Shown piece after piece: positions 35,546-48,900 of a DNA stretch of 64,000 nt (positions within the stretch are counted from its first letter, which is position 1; every line of letters begins with the position of its first letter). The stretch comes from Ciona intestinalis (Eukaryota; Chordata; Ascidiacea; Phlebobranchia; Cionidae): assembly GCF_000224145.3 (NCBI RefSeq), contig NC_020179.2, forward strand, positions 4,187,417 to 4,251,416. The letters are read 5' to 3'. A model generated the notes under the pieces. That model worked only from the letters and a program-made list of their open reading frames with translations. It was not told the DNA's origin and ran no database searches. The translations under genes and the position numbers were made by a program.

Positions 35546-36972
35546 CCAAAGTTCCTGTTGGACAAAATTAAATACAAGTTGCATTACATTTTTGGTAGCG
35601 GGCTTCGTCACCATAGGTTTAATGACATCACACTTTCTTTTATGGCGTAATAGAGGATTTAAATACGGATTGGTAATGTGAATTTAATGGGAAACATTTA
35701 CGCTCAAGTTTCAAATGTTAATTATTATCAATATGTCAGACATTTATCCATTACTACGTGTTGTTGCGCGCAGATGCTCAATTTTTTGGTGCGGAAATAA
35801 ATGAGAATATACATGTACAACTCGTGTTTGCTATGCCGGTACCTTACGTACGTAGCGGTTAATCGTGCGACTTTAGTGATTTTACGGCATTCTAAGGGGA
35901 CGTTTTCGGGTAGTATCCTTGTCAATAAAAGCAAGAACCTAATACTCTTACCTTTTACATTACATTACTTAGGGTAATAGGCCAGCTCTGTCCCAAATTC
36001 CATGTCACCTTTAACGTACCTTGTTGTAATTTTCCGCCAATTTGCAATATAATTCCATACTACACCTTATATAGTACAGTGGGGAAAGATGAGACACACT
36101 TGTCCCGTCTTTCCCAACCTACTATATATGAATACTTACAATCAAAATAAGCTGCAGCATGAACCTACGACTCTTCATTTTGCGGTAATGGAAGAAAACG
36201 TGCACCTTCTCAGTAAGGTTCCGTTTTAAACTAGAAAAAACAGCTTTTGACTCGTTATTGAGGATGTTGTTAAGTGACGTGTGGGGGAAATGCAAGGGTT
36301 TTCTGTAGGGTTGTAATGCGTTTTGCGGTAAGTAGTAGGGTGTGAGGTAATAGGTCAACTCTGGCCTACATCACATCTTGTGGCGCGGCGTAGCACCCTC
36401 TACCTATGTAGAATAGAGTGAAGCGATTACTAAACCGAGCACATATTACTGTCCGATTATAAATATTGTAGCAAATATTTTTTTGGTTTGGTTTATGCAT
36501 TTGGTCTGTTGTATTTGTATGAGCATATGAAGTGAGTTAGCATGATTGTAATTTGTAATACAACGCAGATGAATGGGACCGCAAAGAAAATATAACTCCC
36601 CGATAAAGTTCATATTTGGTTAGGGTATTTCCCCTAAAAGAAAACTCAAGTCGTGGTTATAAAAATGTATAAATGCTTATATTTAAGCTTTATCCATTTC
36701 TGTATACATTTTCTACTGCGTAAAACCTAACTTAAAGTCGTATAACTTAATGGTAAAATGTATTATACGTTAAGGTATATTTCAGTTTAAAACTACACAA
36801 ATAAAATTTATCTGGAATCACTGGCGCCGGTTTTTCAACGAAATTGCGTCAGAATCATTTATTGACGTTTCCAAACCACGTGTTTGATTGTTTTGGTCTG
36901 TGTTTTTGTAGTAATACACATTGGTTTGTGGGTGAAATATAAAATACAAGGTTAGCTGCTGTTAATGGAAAA
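35546..36972. other. Intergenic region RARS1 to PITRM1
   Basis: No gene recognised. It contains the minimal F1 element at 36071-36126, single R4-like words near 35975 and 36340, and AT-rich sequence up to the PITRM1 start. Confidence 0.5.
36071..36126. mobile_element. Minimal F1 foldback element (ends only)
   Basis: ATAGTACAGTGGGGAAAGAT is followed directly by GTCCCGTCTTTCCCAACCTA. The two inverted ends are almost back to back, leaving a 56-bp hairpin without the family core. Confidence 0.75.
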
Positions 36973-39900
36973 ATGAAGCTCCTCAACATAGGAAGCAGGT
37001 ACATTAGAAAACTAAATATTTTCATATAAATAATTAAACGTTCTGTCCGGTATAATTCTAAATGCGCCTGCCTTTAGCTCAAAGGTTATAGGTTCGAAGT
37101 TCGACGCCGCTACCGTTGTGTGCGTGTGTGTTCTTAGTCAGACACGGCAATTACTGCGACCCAGTCCTTACAGGTTGTTCAAATAAAAAAACAGTCAGAC
37201 AAATGTAGTTATACTATGCATAATACATGATAACTCGTAAGCGCGGGGCACAAGGTGTATAAAACAAAACACATGGGACTATACAAAGAAGACGGAACTA
37301 GTGTTTTATGTATTTAGAAAGGTATTTTTATTATTTAATTAATTTGTTTTACACTTATTAACACTTTATAGTGTTTTTTGTGCGTTTTTCCGTATTTTTT
37401 AATTTAAATAATTGCCGACACCTAGCGGAAAAAGTGTTCCGTCTTCTTCGTATAGTCCCATGTAAACAAAACACCTGTGTCATCGTTGCCCCTCCATACG
37501 AGAATAAATAATTTACATACACATACACCCATTAACTTAACCTACTGCTGTTTTATACAGATGTTTCAAACAATGTCGTTTTCAAAGACAAAGATTTGCT
37601 TCCACATCTGTGCATTATAAACCTGGAGATGTAATTCATGATTATAAAGTTAAACAGGTTAGGTTGGTTGAATGTTTTAAACTGCTTAATTAAGATAAGG
37701 TAATACTATAGCTGGTTACAGTAACTGATACCGCTGTATAATTTTTTTAGAAAAAAAATTGGGTGTTTGTGTCGAAAATTAATTTTATTTTTTTTATTTC
37801 TCTTTTTAACGGCAGAACTCAATTCCAGGTTGAAGATGTTCCAGAGTTCTCCATGACAGCTGTTCTATTACATCATAATGTAACAGGAAGTGAACATTTA
37901 CATCTTGCAAGAGACGATAAAAACAATGTTTTTAAGTAAGTATAGTTGGGGTGATGGGCTGACTGGTCCAAATCTCTGGCTTCATGGCATGCCACACTAT
38001 AAAACCTTACACCTACCTAGAATAGATTATTTGCAATCACGTTTAATATTGACCTTTAAGTTCCCGTGATGTATCTCAACCTTGTACCATATATACATTA
38101 TTTTATATCAATACACGCTGGTCTCTTATGTCACAGTATACCCCACATTGTAGTGTGTCCGCTTGGATGTCTTATAACAAAATGCCTTTAATAAGACCAG
38201 TGGTTTAAAACAAAAGGTTTTTATATCTATTCAGTAATCAGTACAGATCTGTTTTTAACATGCATTTATATCAATAGCCTACACAGTGTATCTTATAATG
38301 CAGTGTGTCACTTCGTACAACCCCAATGAACAGTACAGGTGTAGCTCATGTATTGGAACACGTAGCTTTGTGTGGTTCCGACAGATTCCCGGTTCGTGAT
38401 CCTTTCTTTAAAATGTTGGATCGATCAATGTCGACTTTTATGAACGCAATGACAGGTTGGTGTTGGTGCGTGTGTTTGCTGTATATGTGATTTTAGGTCA
38501 GTATGAGGTGTATGAATAAACCATGTGTGTCTGGTGTATAAGAAGACACCCATGTTATAACTCAACAGTGAGTATAAGAAGACACCCATGTTATAACTCA
38601 ACAGTGAGCATGAGGTGTGTGAATACACCATGTGTGTCTGGTCTATAAGAAGACACCCATGTTGTAACTTGACAGTGAGCATGAGGTGTATGAATACACA
38701 CCATGTAAGTCTGGTGTATAGGAAGACACCCATGTTATACCCCAACAGTGAGCATGAGGTGTATGAATACACTATGTGTGTCTAGTGTATAAGAAGACAC
38801 CCATGTTATAACTCAACAGTGAGCATGAGGTATATGAATACACTATATGTGTCTAGTGTATAAGAAGACACCCATGTTATAACTCAACAGCGAGCATAAG
38901 GTGTATGAATACATCATGTGTGTCTGGTGTATAAGAAGACACCCATGTTATAACTCGACAGTGAGCATGAGGTGTATGAATACACCATGTGTGTCTGGTG
39001 TATAGGAAGACACCCATGTTATACCTCGACAGTGAGCATGAGGTGTATGAATACACCATGTGTGTCTGGTGTATAAGGAGACACCCATGTTATAACTCGA
39101 CAATGAGCATGAGTTGTTTGAATACACCATGTGTGTCTGGTGTGTAAGAAGACACCCATGTTATAACNNNNNNNNNNNNNNNNNNNNNNNNNNNNNNNNN
39201 NNNNNNNNNNNNNNNNNGCTTAATTAAGATAAGGTAATACTATAGCTGTTTACAGTAACTGATACCGCTGTATAATTTTTTTAGAAAAAAAATTGGGTGT
39301 TTGTGTCGAAAATTAATTTTATGTTTTTTATTTCTCTTTTTAACGGCAGAACTCAATTCCAGGTTGAAGATGTTCCAGAGTTCTCCATGACAGCTGTTCT
39401 ATTACATCATAATGTAACAGGAAGTGAACATTTACATCTTGCAAGAGACGATAAAAACAATGTTTTTAAGTAAGTATAGTTGGGGACTTGGGGTGATGGG
39501 CTAACTCTGGTCCAAATGCCACACTATAAAACCTTACACCTACCTAGAATAGATTATTTGCAATCACGTTTAATATTGACCTTTAAGTTCCCGTGATGTA
39601 TCTCAACCTTGTACCATATATACAATATTTTATATCAATACACGCTGGTCTCTTATGTCACAGTATACCCCACATTGTAGTGTGTCCGCTTGGATGTCTT
39701 ATATAACAAAATGCTTTTAATAAGACCAGTGGTTTAAAACAAAAGGTTTTTATATCTATTCAGTAATCAGTACGTATCTGTTTTTAACATGCATTTATAT
39801 CAATAGCCTACACAGTGTATCTTATAATGCAGTGTGTCACTTCGTACAACCCCAATGAACAGTACAGGTGTAGCTCATGTATTGGAACACGTAGCTTTGT

Positions 39901-42900
39901 GTGGTTCCGACAGATTCCCGGTTCGTGATCCTTTCTTTAAAATGTTGGATCGATCAATGTCGACTTTTATGAACGCAATGACAGGTCGGTGTTGGTGCGT
40001 GTGTTTGCTGTATATGTGATTTTAGGTCAGTATGAGGTGTATGAATAAACCATGTGTGTCTGGTGTATAAGAAGACATCCATGTTATAACTCAACAGTGA
40101 GCATGAGGTGTGTGAATACACCATGTGTGTCTGGTCTATAAGAAGACACCCATGTTGTAACTTGACAGTGAGTATGAGGTGTATGAATACACACCATGTA
40201 CGTCTGGTGTATAGGAAAACACTCTGTATATGTGATTTTAGGTCAGTATGAGGTGTATGAATACACCATGTGTGTCTGGTGTATAAGAAGACACCCATGT
40301 TATACCTCAACAGTGAGCATGAGGTGTATGAATACACCATGTGTGTCTGGTGTATAAGAAGACACCCATGTTATAACTTAACAGTGAGCATGAGGTGTAT
40401 GAATACACACCATGTACGTCTGGTGTATAGGAAGACACCCATGTTATACCCCAACAGTGAGCATGAGGTGTATGAATACACTATGTGTGTCTGGTGTATA
40501 AGAAGACACCCATGTTATACCTCAACAGTGAGCATGAGGTGTATGAATACACCATGTGTGTCTGGTGTATAAGAAGACACCCATGTTATAACTCAACAGT
40601 GAGCATGAGGTGTATGAATACACTATGTGTGTCTGGTGTATAAGAAGACACCCATGTTATACCCCAACAGTGAGCATGAGGTATATGAATACACCATGTG
40701 TGTCTGGTGTATAAGAAGACACCCATGCTATAACTCAACAGTGAGCATGAGGTATATGAATACACCATGTGTGTCTGGTGTATAAGAAGACACCCATGTT
40801 ATAACTTGACAGTGAACATGAGGTGTATGAATACACCATGTGTGTCTGGTGTATAAAAAGACACCCATGTTATAACTTGACAGTGAACATGAGGTGTATG
40901 AATACACCATGTGTGTCTGGTGTATAAGAAAACACCTATGTTATACCTCAACAGTGAGCATGAGATGTGTAAATACACCATGTGTGTCTGGTGTAAAAGA
41001 ATGATATACCAATACAGTTAATTTTAGCATGAGGTATATGCTATTTTGGTATATTTACATAAGCAAACAGTAATAAAACACACTTCCTCTAGGATCTGAT
41101 TATACGATGTATCCGTTCTCAACACAAAACCAAACTGACTTCCGAAACTTAATGTCCGTTTACCTCGACTCTGTTTTCTTCCCAAGAATAAAAAAACTTG
41201 ACTTTCTACAGGTTTGTTGACGAAATTGTTTTTTTTATCTTAAATTCTAGTTTTCTATTTCGGGGTAATAGGTCGACTTTGAAAATACCAAGTCCACAGG
41301 TTTGTATTTCGTTAAAATAAGATCGTTAGCCAAAAGTAGCAAGTAACAGATATTTAGTTAAATCAAAAGTCAATATTTGTACATTTGCGAAATAAATTTA
41401 TTGAAATATGACTCTATGAGTTAATGACATTAGAAAATTATTTAATAGCAATAGTTGCAAAACTAAACAAAATTTTTAATATTTTTTGTTTCCACATAGG
41501 AAGGCTGGCGACTTGAACACGAGAAAAAGGACGATAAATTTTCCCCGATCGTGTTTAAAGGGGTTGTGTTTAATGAGATGAAAGGCGTGATGGTGGGTTT
41601 CATGGAATCTTGATCATATGCATGGAGTATCATGTGATGTATCATATGCATAGAGTATCATGTGATGTATCATATGCATAAAGTATCATGTGATGTAATA
41701 TGCATAGAGTATCATGGGGTATCACATGATAATGGTGGATATCATCTTTGTAATGGCCTATTATCATATGATGAATATCATGTAATATATCATATGTTGA
41801 ATAGCATGTAATATATCATATGATAATTATCATATTTGTAATGGACAAATGATAGTATCATGTAATATATGATAAGATAATGGTGAGAATCATGTGATCT
41901 ATCATATGATAATGATCATTTTGGTTATGGTTAGATGCAAAGCCGTGCAGTTCAGTATCTTGTGATTAATGCAAATAATGATTATGTTGTATTTGTATAA
42001 CGTATTATCGGATTTAAAATTACATGAAATTAGATGAAACCTAAATGTTCATTTGCTTCCACCAGGCTGATCCATCGTATTTATACGGCACAACTTTACT
42101 AAGCAAGTTACTACCTGACCACACATATGGTGTATGTAGTGGTGGGGACCCTGCCCATATACCTAACTTAACATGGGAGGATTTAAAGCAGTTTCATGCA
42201 AGTCACTATCACCCTAGTAATGCAAGGTAACAAATGAACAAATTTATAGAAAAACAACGCTAGTATAATGATTAACAATATTTATATATTATTTTTTTTG
42301 TATAAGTAAGGTCCTAATTGTTGACCGGAAATTTCGATCAAACTTGGCCTATTTTCTCAATACCATTGCTGCTTCATGTAAGTCTTTTATGTGAAGAATA
42401 TAATCCTATTAGTCTTTCCTGGGCTCAATCTATAATATACAAAAAGGAACAGCGTTAAAAACAGTTCTATACAGTATATTGGTATAAGAATACGTAGTTA
42501 AACTCATTTAATTTGTCTGCGACTGTTGGTAGCCTTAATGGTTCAACATTTCATTGTATCTTGCACCAGGTTCATCACTTATGGAGACATGAAGTTGGAT
42601 GAACACTTGGGGATCATTAATGACAAAGTGATGAAGAAGTTCACCATTATTGATCCCGGCACTGCGGTCCCGTTGCAACCAAAGTGGGACCAACCAGTAA
42701 GTTGGTTGAGCTTTGGTTTAGAAATACTTTGGTATAAAAATGATTCCTAACATAGCGGTTCTGGCTGTGAATAAAATATTTTTTAAACGATATTTAAATC
42801 AACAAGCCAGGTTGTACACAGGTTTATTGCTGTTAGTGAATGAATGAATGAAACTTACTTGATCCTTGCCTGGCTGGAAAACGACAGTCGTTATCACACT

Positions 42901-45900
42901 GGTTTAACACCCCGTGCCAGGTTACAAGTTACAATGTATGTTAGTTCGTGGGTGATTAGTTCAAGTGTTAGAGTACAAAGAATGTCTAATAAACAAAGAA
43001 CATTCAATGCACATTGAACAACCATGTATAGATTTTTATACAAGCACTTATATACAAATTCTGTATTTAAAACAAACAAAATACAGCTGTAGTCAACATA
43101 TGAACCTTTCAGTTGAAACCTAACACACTATATCTACAGAGATCCCATACAATGCATTGTGCTCCTAATGAGATGGCTGCAAACCCTGATAAACAAACTA
43201 CTTATTCAAAAAGTTACCTTCTACATGAGTAAGTGTGAAAATAAGAAATATTTGTGTGGGTGATGCTGGTTGATGGGTTTTAGGTTTCATGAAACTTGTT
43301 TATAAATCGACAGTGAGCATGAGGTGTATGAATACACCATGTGTGTCTGGTGTATAAGAAGACACCCATGTTATAACACGACAGTGAGCATGAGGTGTAT
43401 GAATACACCATGTGTGTCTAGTGCATAAGAAGACACCCATGTTATAACTCGACAGTGAGCACGAGGTGTATGAATACACCATGTGTGTGTGTGTCTGGTG
43501 TATAAGAAGACACCCATGTTATAACTTGGCAGTGATCATGAGGCATAACACGTTATGACAACACAGAGTCTCGGACATATTTGAAACGTTTTCCGCTTCG
43601 GTGATTTCAACATTGTTAATTGACGGTCCAACATCGCCATTCTATAGAAATCTTATAGAATCAGGAATTGGGTCGGACTATTCACCCATGACAGGTCGGG
43701 GTGATGTATTATAAGTGCACAGCTACTAAGTATATTTTGGAGTTATAGGCCAACTCTAATCTAAATCCCAAGTCCCATGGCATGCCTCACTGTAGGATCT
43801 CACCCATATAGAATAGAATGTGCATATACAATGTTGGGGTAATGGACCAACTCTGGCCTAAATCCCAGGTCCCGTGGCATGCCTCACTGTAGGTCCTTAC
43901 CCCTATAGAATAGAATGTGCATACACAATGTTGATTCAATGGGCCAACCCTGGCTTAAATCCCAAGTCTTGTAGCATCACTTGTAGTATGACATCTTGAC
44001 ATCACTTTTTTAAATAAATCTATGTTGCACAGTTTACAAACATGATGATAACTTGAATAAACATTCCAGGTTACCACAACTACCAGAAGGAAGCAACATT
44101 TAGTGTTGGTTTGCAAGGTATTAGTGATGGTGATGTCACCAAGGTTGATCAACTTATTCAAGATACTTTCATGGAAGCTGCCAAGTAATTATTATATGGA
44201 GTGTATGATTCTGTATGCATGTGATGTTGTCTGGATACTAAACTCATGATCAGCAGATGTTTTGCACTGTAACTTGGTGAATAGTAACCTCTTTTACACT
44301 GATGGTGGACCAAGTTACTGTCTGGATACTAAACTCGTGATCAGCCGATGTTTCGGACAGTAACTTGGTGAATAGTAACCTCTTTTACACTGATGGTGGA
44401 CCAAGTTACTGTCTGGATACTAAACTCATGATCAGCAGATGTTTTGCACTGTAACTTGGTGAATAGTAACCTCTTTTACACTGATGGTGGACCAAGTTAC
44501 TGTCTGGATACTCAACTCGTGATCAGCCGATGTTTCGGACAGTAACTTGGTGAATAGTAACCTCTTTTACACTGATGGTGGACCAAGTTACTGTCTGGAT
44601 ACTAAACTCGTGATCAGCCGATGTTTCGGACAGTAACTTGGTGGATAGTAACCTCTTTAACACTGATGATAGACCAAGTACTGTCCGAAACATCTGTTGA
44701 TCACGAGTTTAGTAGCATTCATTATAGCTTAAAAAGTATAGCCAACCCCACTAAAAACACCCTTACAAGTCCCCACAATACAGAAATGGATTTTCAAAAG
44801 AGCGAATAGAAGCGATATTACACCGTGTTGAGCTGCAATACAAACATCAAAGCTCAAGATTTGGACTTGGGTTAACTTTTGTAAGTTTGACTTAATATAC
44901 TATGTAGTTATGTGCTATTAAAGTTGTCTATCTTAGCATATGTTGAGATACATTAGCTGCATGGTTGGTGGAGTAATTGAACAAGCTTGCTATTATACCC
45001 AAACCAACTATTCCTGTATTGACATATACCTCAACCATATAAAATATAATTCCTTCTGTCTGGTGTGTGTGGCCTTGACCAAACACTCGTTGGTAAATTG
45101 ATCTAGTTCAGTGCTTAAAAATAGGAACAGGAGTTGATAAGAATGACTGTAAACTGAATTTGTAAGCTTATTTAATGTTGTTTAAACCACAGAGTCTTAT
45201 GCCAGTGTGGCAGCATGGTACAGATCCTGTGGACTCCTTGAAAATGGAAGAAATTGTGAACAAATTTCGGCAAAAACTTGATTCGGACGATAAATTTCTC
45301 CAAAAGAAATGTGAAGAGTATTTTGTGGTGGGTTTGTGATGTCATCATGTATTATGATGTCATTATGCATTGTTTTCTTCCAGAACAACAAGCATCATCT
45401 TAACCTTACTATGACCCCTGATCCTGGTTACAAAGTATCTTTAGAGAAAAGTGAGGAAGAACAATTACAAAGTATGTTGGGAAAACTTAGTGAGAAGGAT
45501 AAATCACAAGTGTATGAAGAGGTAAGCATTCCATTCGGTTGGGTTGCCTACTACAGTTTTACTCAATGTTTATTGTGTTACATATTCAATTCAAACTCTG
45601 CCTTTTAAAAAGTTGTGTGAATTGTAGTGTCAAAAATTTTATGACCAAAGTTATTTATACTTCAAATTAAGGAAATATAAAAGACTCAGAAGCATTACTG
45701 TATAGTTGTATATTAAGTCTAACAACCTACTCTATTATAACACCAGGGGCTTGAGTTGTCCAATGTCCAACAGCAAGAAGAAGATATTTCATGTCTTCCT
45801 ACATTACATGTGGATGATATTCCAAGGAAGCAACAAAACTACGGTCTTATTGTGCAGAGAATAAGTAAGAATGAATGTAACTTACTTTATCCTCGTGTAG

Positions 45901-48900
45901 TTGGGAAACGACAGGCGTTATAACACGGGTATTTTGTTTCATACATCCCAGCTTCTGAGTTACAATAATGGTAACTTTGTGGGTAATTTTTTGTTTTGTT
46001 TGGGGAACTTAGCTGGATGTAGTAAGTTAGTTACTGTAATAATACAGCACACATCTAAATGTGATGCAGAGAGCCGTGCCATAAGATTTAATTTACTATT
46101 ATTCAGCAAAATGTGTTTCATTAAATTGCTACATTCCCACGTACTAGCTAAAAATGTTGCAACTTATTCAACTATATCTTACAACACACATCAATTATCT
46201 TAACACATTACAGAATAAGTATATGATTTGGTCTTACTGGCTATTTTTACAACTTATTTGCCTAACTATATACAGTAGTTACAATTCCCATGTTAATACA
46301 TCACAGAAAACGACCTACCATTGATAACATGTGGCCAACCAACGAATGGGGTGTCTTACTTTAACGCTGTGCTACCAGTAAATGGATTAAATGAAGATCT
46401 CAAGATGTTTCTTCCTTTGTTTTGTGATGTATTTACTCAGTAAGTGTTTAAGTTTGTAACTGACTGGTTTATATAATGTTATAACAAGGGTGTTCTTTTC
46501 GTTTCATACCTCATGCTCACTGTCCAGTTAAAGCATGATGACTGAAATGTCACTCTAACTCTGGCCTAAGTCTCATGGTCCCATGGTGTGCATTGGCGTA
46601 GCACCTCACGCATACAGAATACATAACTAACACACCTTATGCCTGTACTTGTAATTTACTATTGCAACAAAATTTAAATTAATCCTTATAAAGTGTTGCC
46701 ACTAATCAATGTATTGTGTTTCAAAATCCTACTTATTACATCACAGAATGGGGACGCACCTCACCGATTACGCTTCATTCTCGCAACGTGAGGATTTATT
46801 CACAGGTGGATTGTCTGCTTCTGTGACATCATCATGTTGTCATAATGACCCTATGACATCAGAAACATCCGTTCGTCTTTCGTCTCATTGCTTGGAACGA
46901 AACTTGGAACAAATGTTCCAACTTTGGGCGGAATTATTCAACGAGTGAGTTGCTCATATCAGATTAAATTACTTTTATTTTTGTTTATTTATTTAAATAA
47001 AGCTGATGGTAACAGTCTAAGAGATGTAAATTGGTATTCCTTACACCAGAATTTTTTGGCTTTAATTGCGTATTTTTAAGTTTCAGTAATGGGACATCAA
47101 AAAACTGTTGTCCAAAAAATAATCCCAGAAGCACTATAAGACTATTATCATGCCTGGCAGAAAGAGCTTAAACCAAGATTGTGCTGAATAAATAGAATCC
47201 ATTCATCATTATCGTTAATTCCAGAGTAAATTTAAACGATGCAACAAGATTACAGACTCTGATTCGTCAACGAGCGCAGAATTTAGCCAATGGCGTTGCG
47301 TTTAGTGGTCACATGTTTGCCATGGCGAGCGCTGCCATGAATCTAGCTCCCTCTGCTGGATATTCTGAGAAGTTCGGAGGTGGGTTGCCATGGTTACCAT
47401 GGGATGTTTATGACACAGCAGTCATTATGTAGTGATTCACCTCAGCACTTGCTATAACGTCTATTGTATCTAATGTTTGTATAGGTTTCCTAGGTGTTGG
47501 GTTTAACTCAATGATTGCTACATTGTGTAATATAACTCAAATGAGATTGTTAGCTTTCTAGGGTGTTGGGTTTATGAGGTAATAGACCTACATCCCAGGC
47601 CTCAAATGTGCCTCACTGAAGACCTCACCCTTATAGAATAGAATCTCTATTATTGAGTGTCTATAAACTGCATTAATGGGGTGTAGATGGTAGCACACTC
47701 AGGGTTGGGGTAAACTATAACTCAACTCCATTTCCATCATATTTATTCTATTATGACGTCACAGGGTTGACGCAAGTTAACTTGATGAAGAAGGTTGCCG
47801 ATAGCAACGACATCGATGATGTCATAATGAAGTTGAACCAAATAGCTTCGTACATGTTACGCATCAATAAACGCGATGTTCCGAGGTTTGCACTTCACGC
47901 TACACCCAGCGCATTGTCTTCCACTATGACATCACTGGAGAAGTTTGTTGACAACATAAAGCACGCAGATGAAGGGCTGAAGTCACAAAGTAAGTTGCTT
48001 TGACCTGGAGTGTTTCATTTCGTTGTGTATATAAAACAATCTGGGTGTTAGGGTTGTGGGTCAACTCTGGCCTAAATCCCAGGTTCTATGACAAGCCTTG
48101 ATATAGGACCTTACCATATAGAATAGAATGTGCATATACAATGTTTGGGTAATGAGCAAACTCTGGTCTAAATCTCAGGTCCTATCGCGTGCCTCGCTGT
48201 AGAACCTCACCCATAGAGAATAGAATGTAAATATACAATGTTGGGTAATGGGGCCAACTGTGGCTTAAACCAGAGGTCCGAGGTGCTATAGGTCCTCGCA
48301 CGTTGTAGGACCTTACCCATATAGAAACGTAGATACAGTGTGAATTTTGTTGGCACGTTGAATAGAACTGCTAGGTGTAAACTTCTCACTCCATTCATGA
48401 CATCACAGATGAACTTATTACGCAACACAAAGCAACTTACTGCGAGCAAGATGAAACTGATTTCAGATCCAGAGTTAAATGGAATCATTTTAAAGATTTA
48501 ATTCCTAAATCCACGAGGTTTGTGATGTTGCTTATGTTTATTTTATTAACTCCACATTGCGCCAACTCAGTGGTCAAAACCGGGTTGTTTAAATTGTTAG
48601 CCACACACAGGAAAAAATGAACCACAAAGTTACACACATGGTAACCTGTATGCGGGCAAGAGGTGTATGAAACAGAACACCCGTGTTATAACGACTGTTG
48701 TTGCCCCTTCACGCCAAGATAAATAAATTACATTAATTCATGGATATTGTATCAAAGGTAAATATTAAGTCTTACTTTTCCCACAAACTCTTTAAATTTC
48801 CCAGATACAGCATGTTAACAAAGCGACCCAATTTTGCGAGGATATAAAAAGATATTACATTATACAAAATGACGTTTATTTATTCCCAGGACCCTCCATC

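Noticed and set aside
37829-39984. True tandem duplication of PITRM1 exons 3-4
   Set aside because: Serial use breaks phase (phase-1 donor to phase-0 acceptor), the copies flank an N gap, and their divergence looks allelic.
38425-40981. Frames of 60-128 residues within PITRM1 introns
   Set aside because: Again the 71-bp minisatellite, antisense to or in intron 4 of PITRM1, with no independent evidence of coding.
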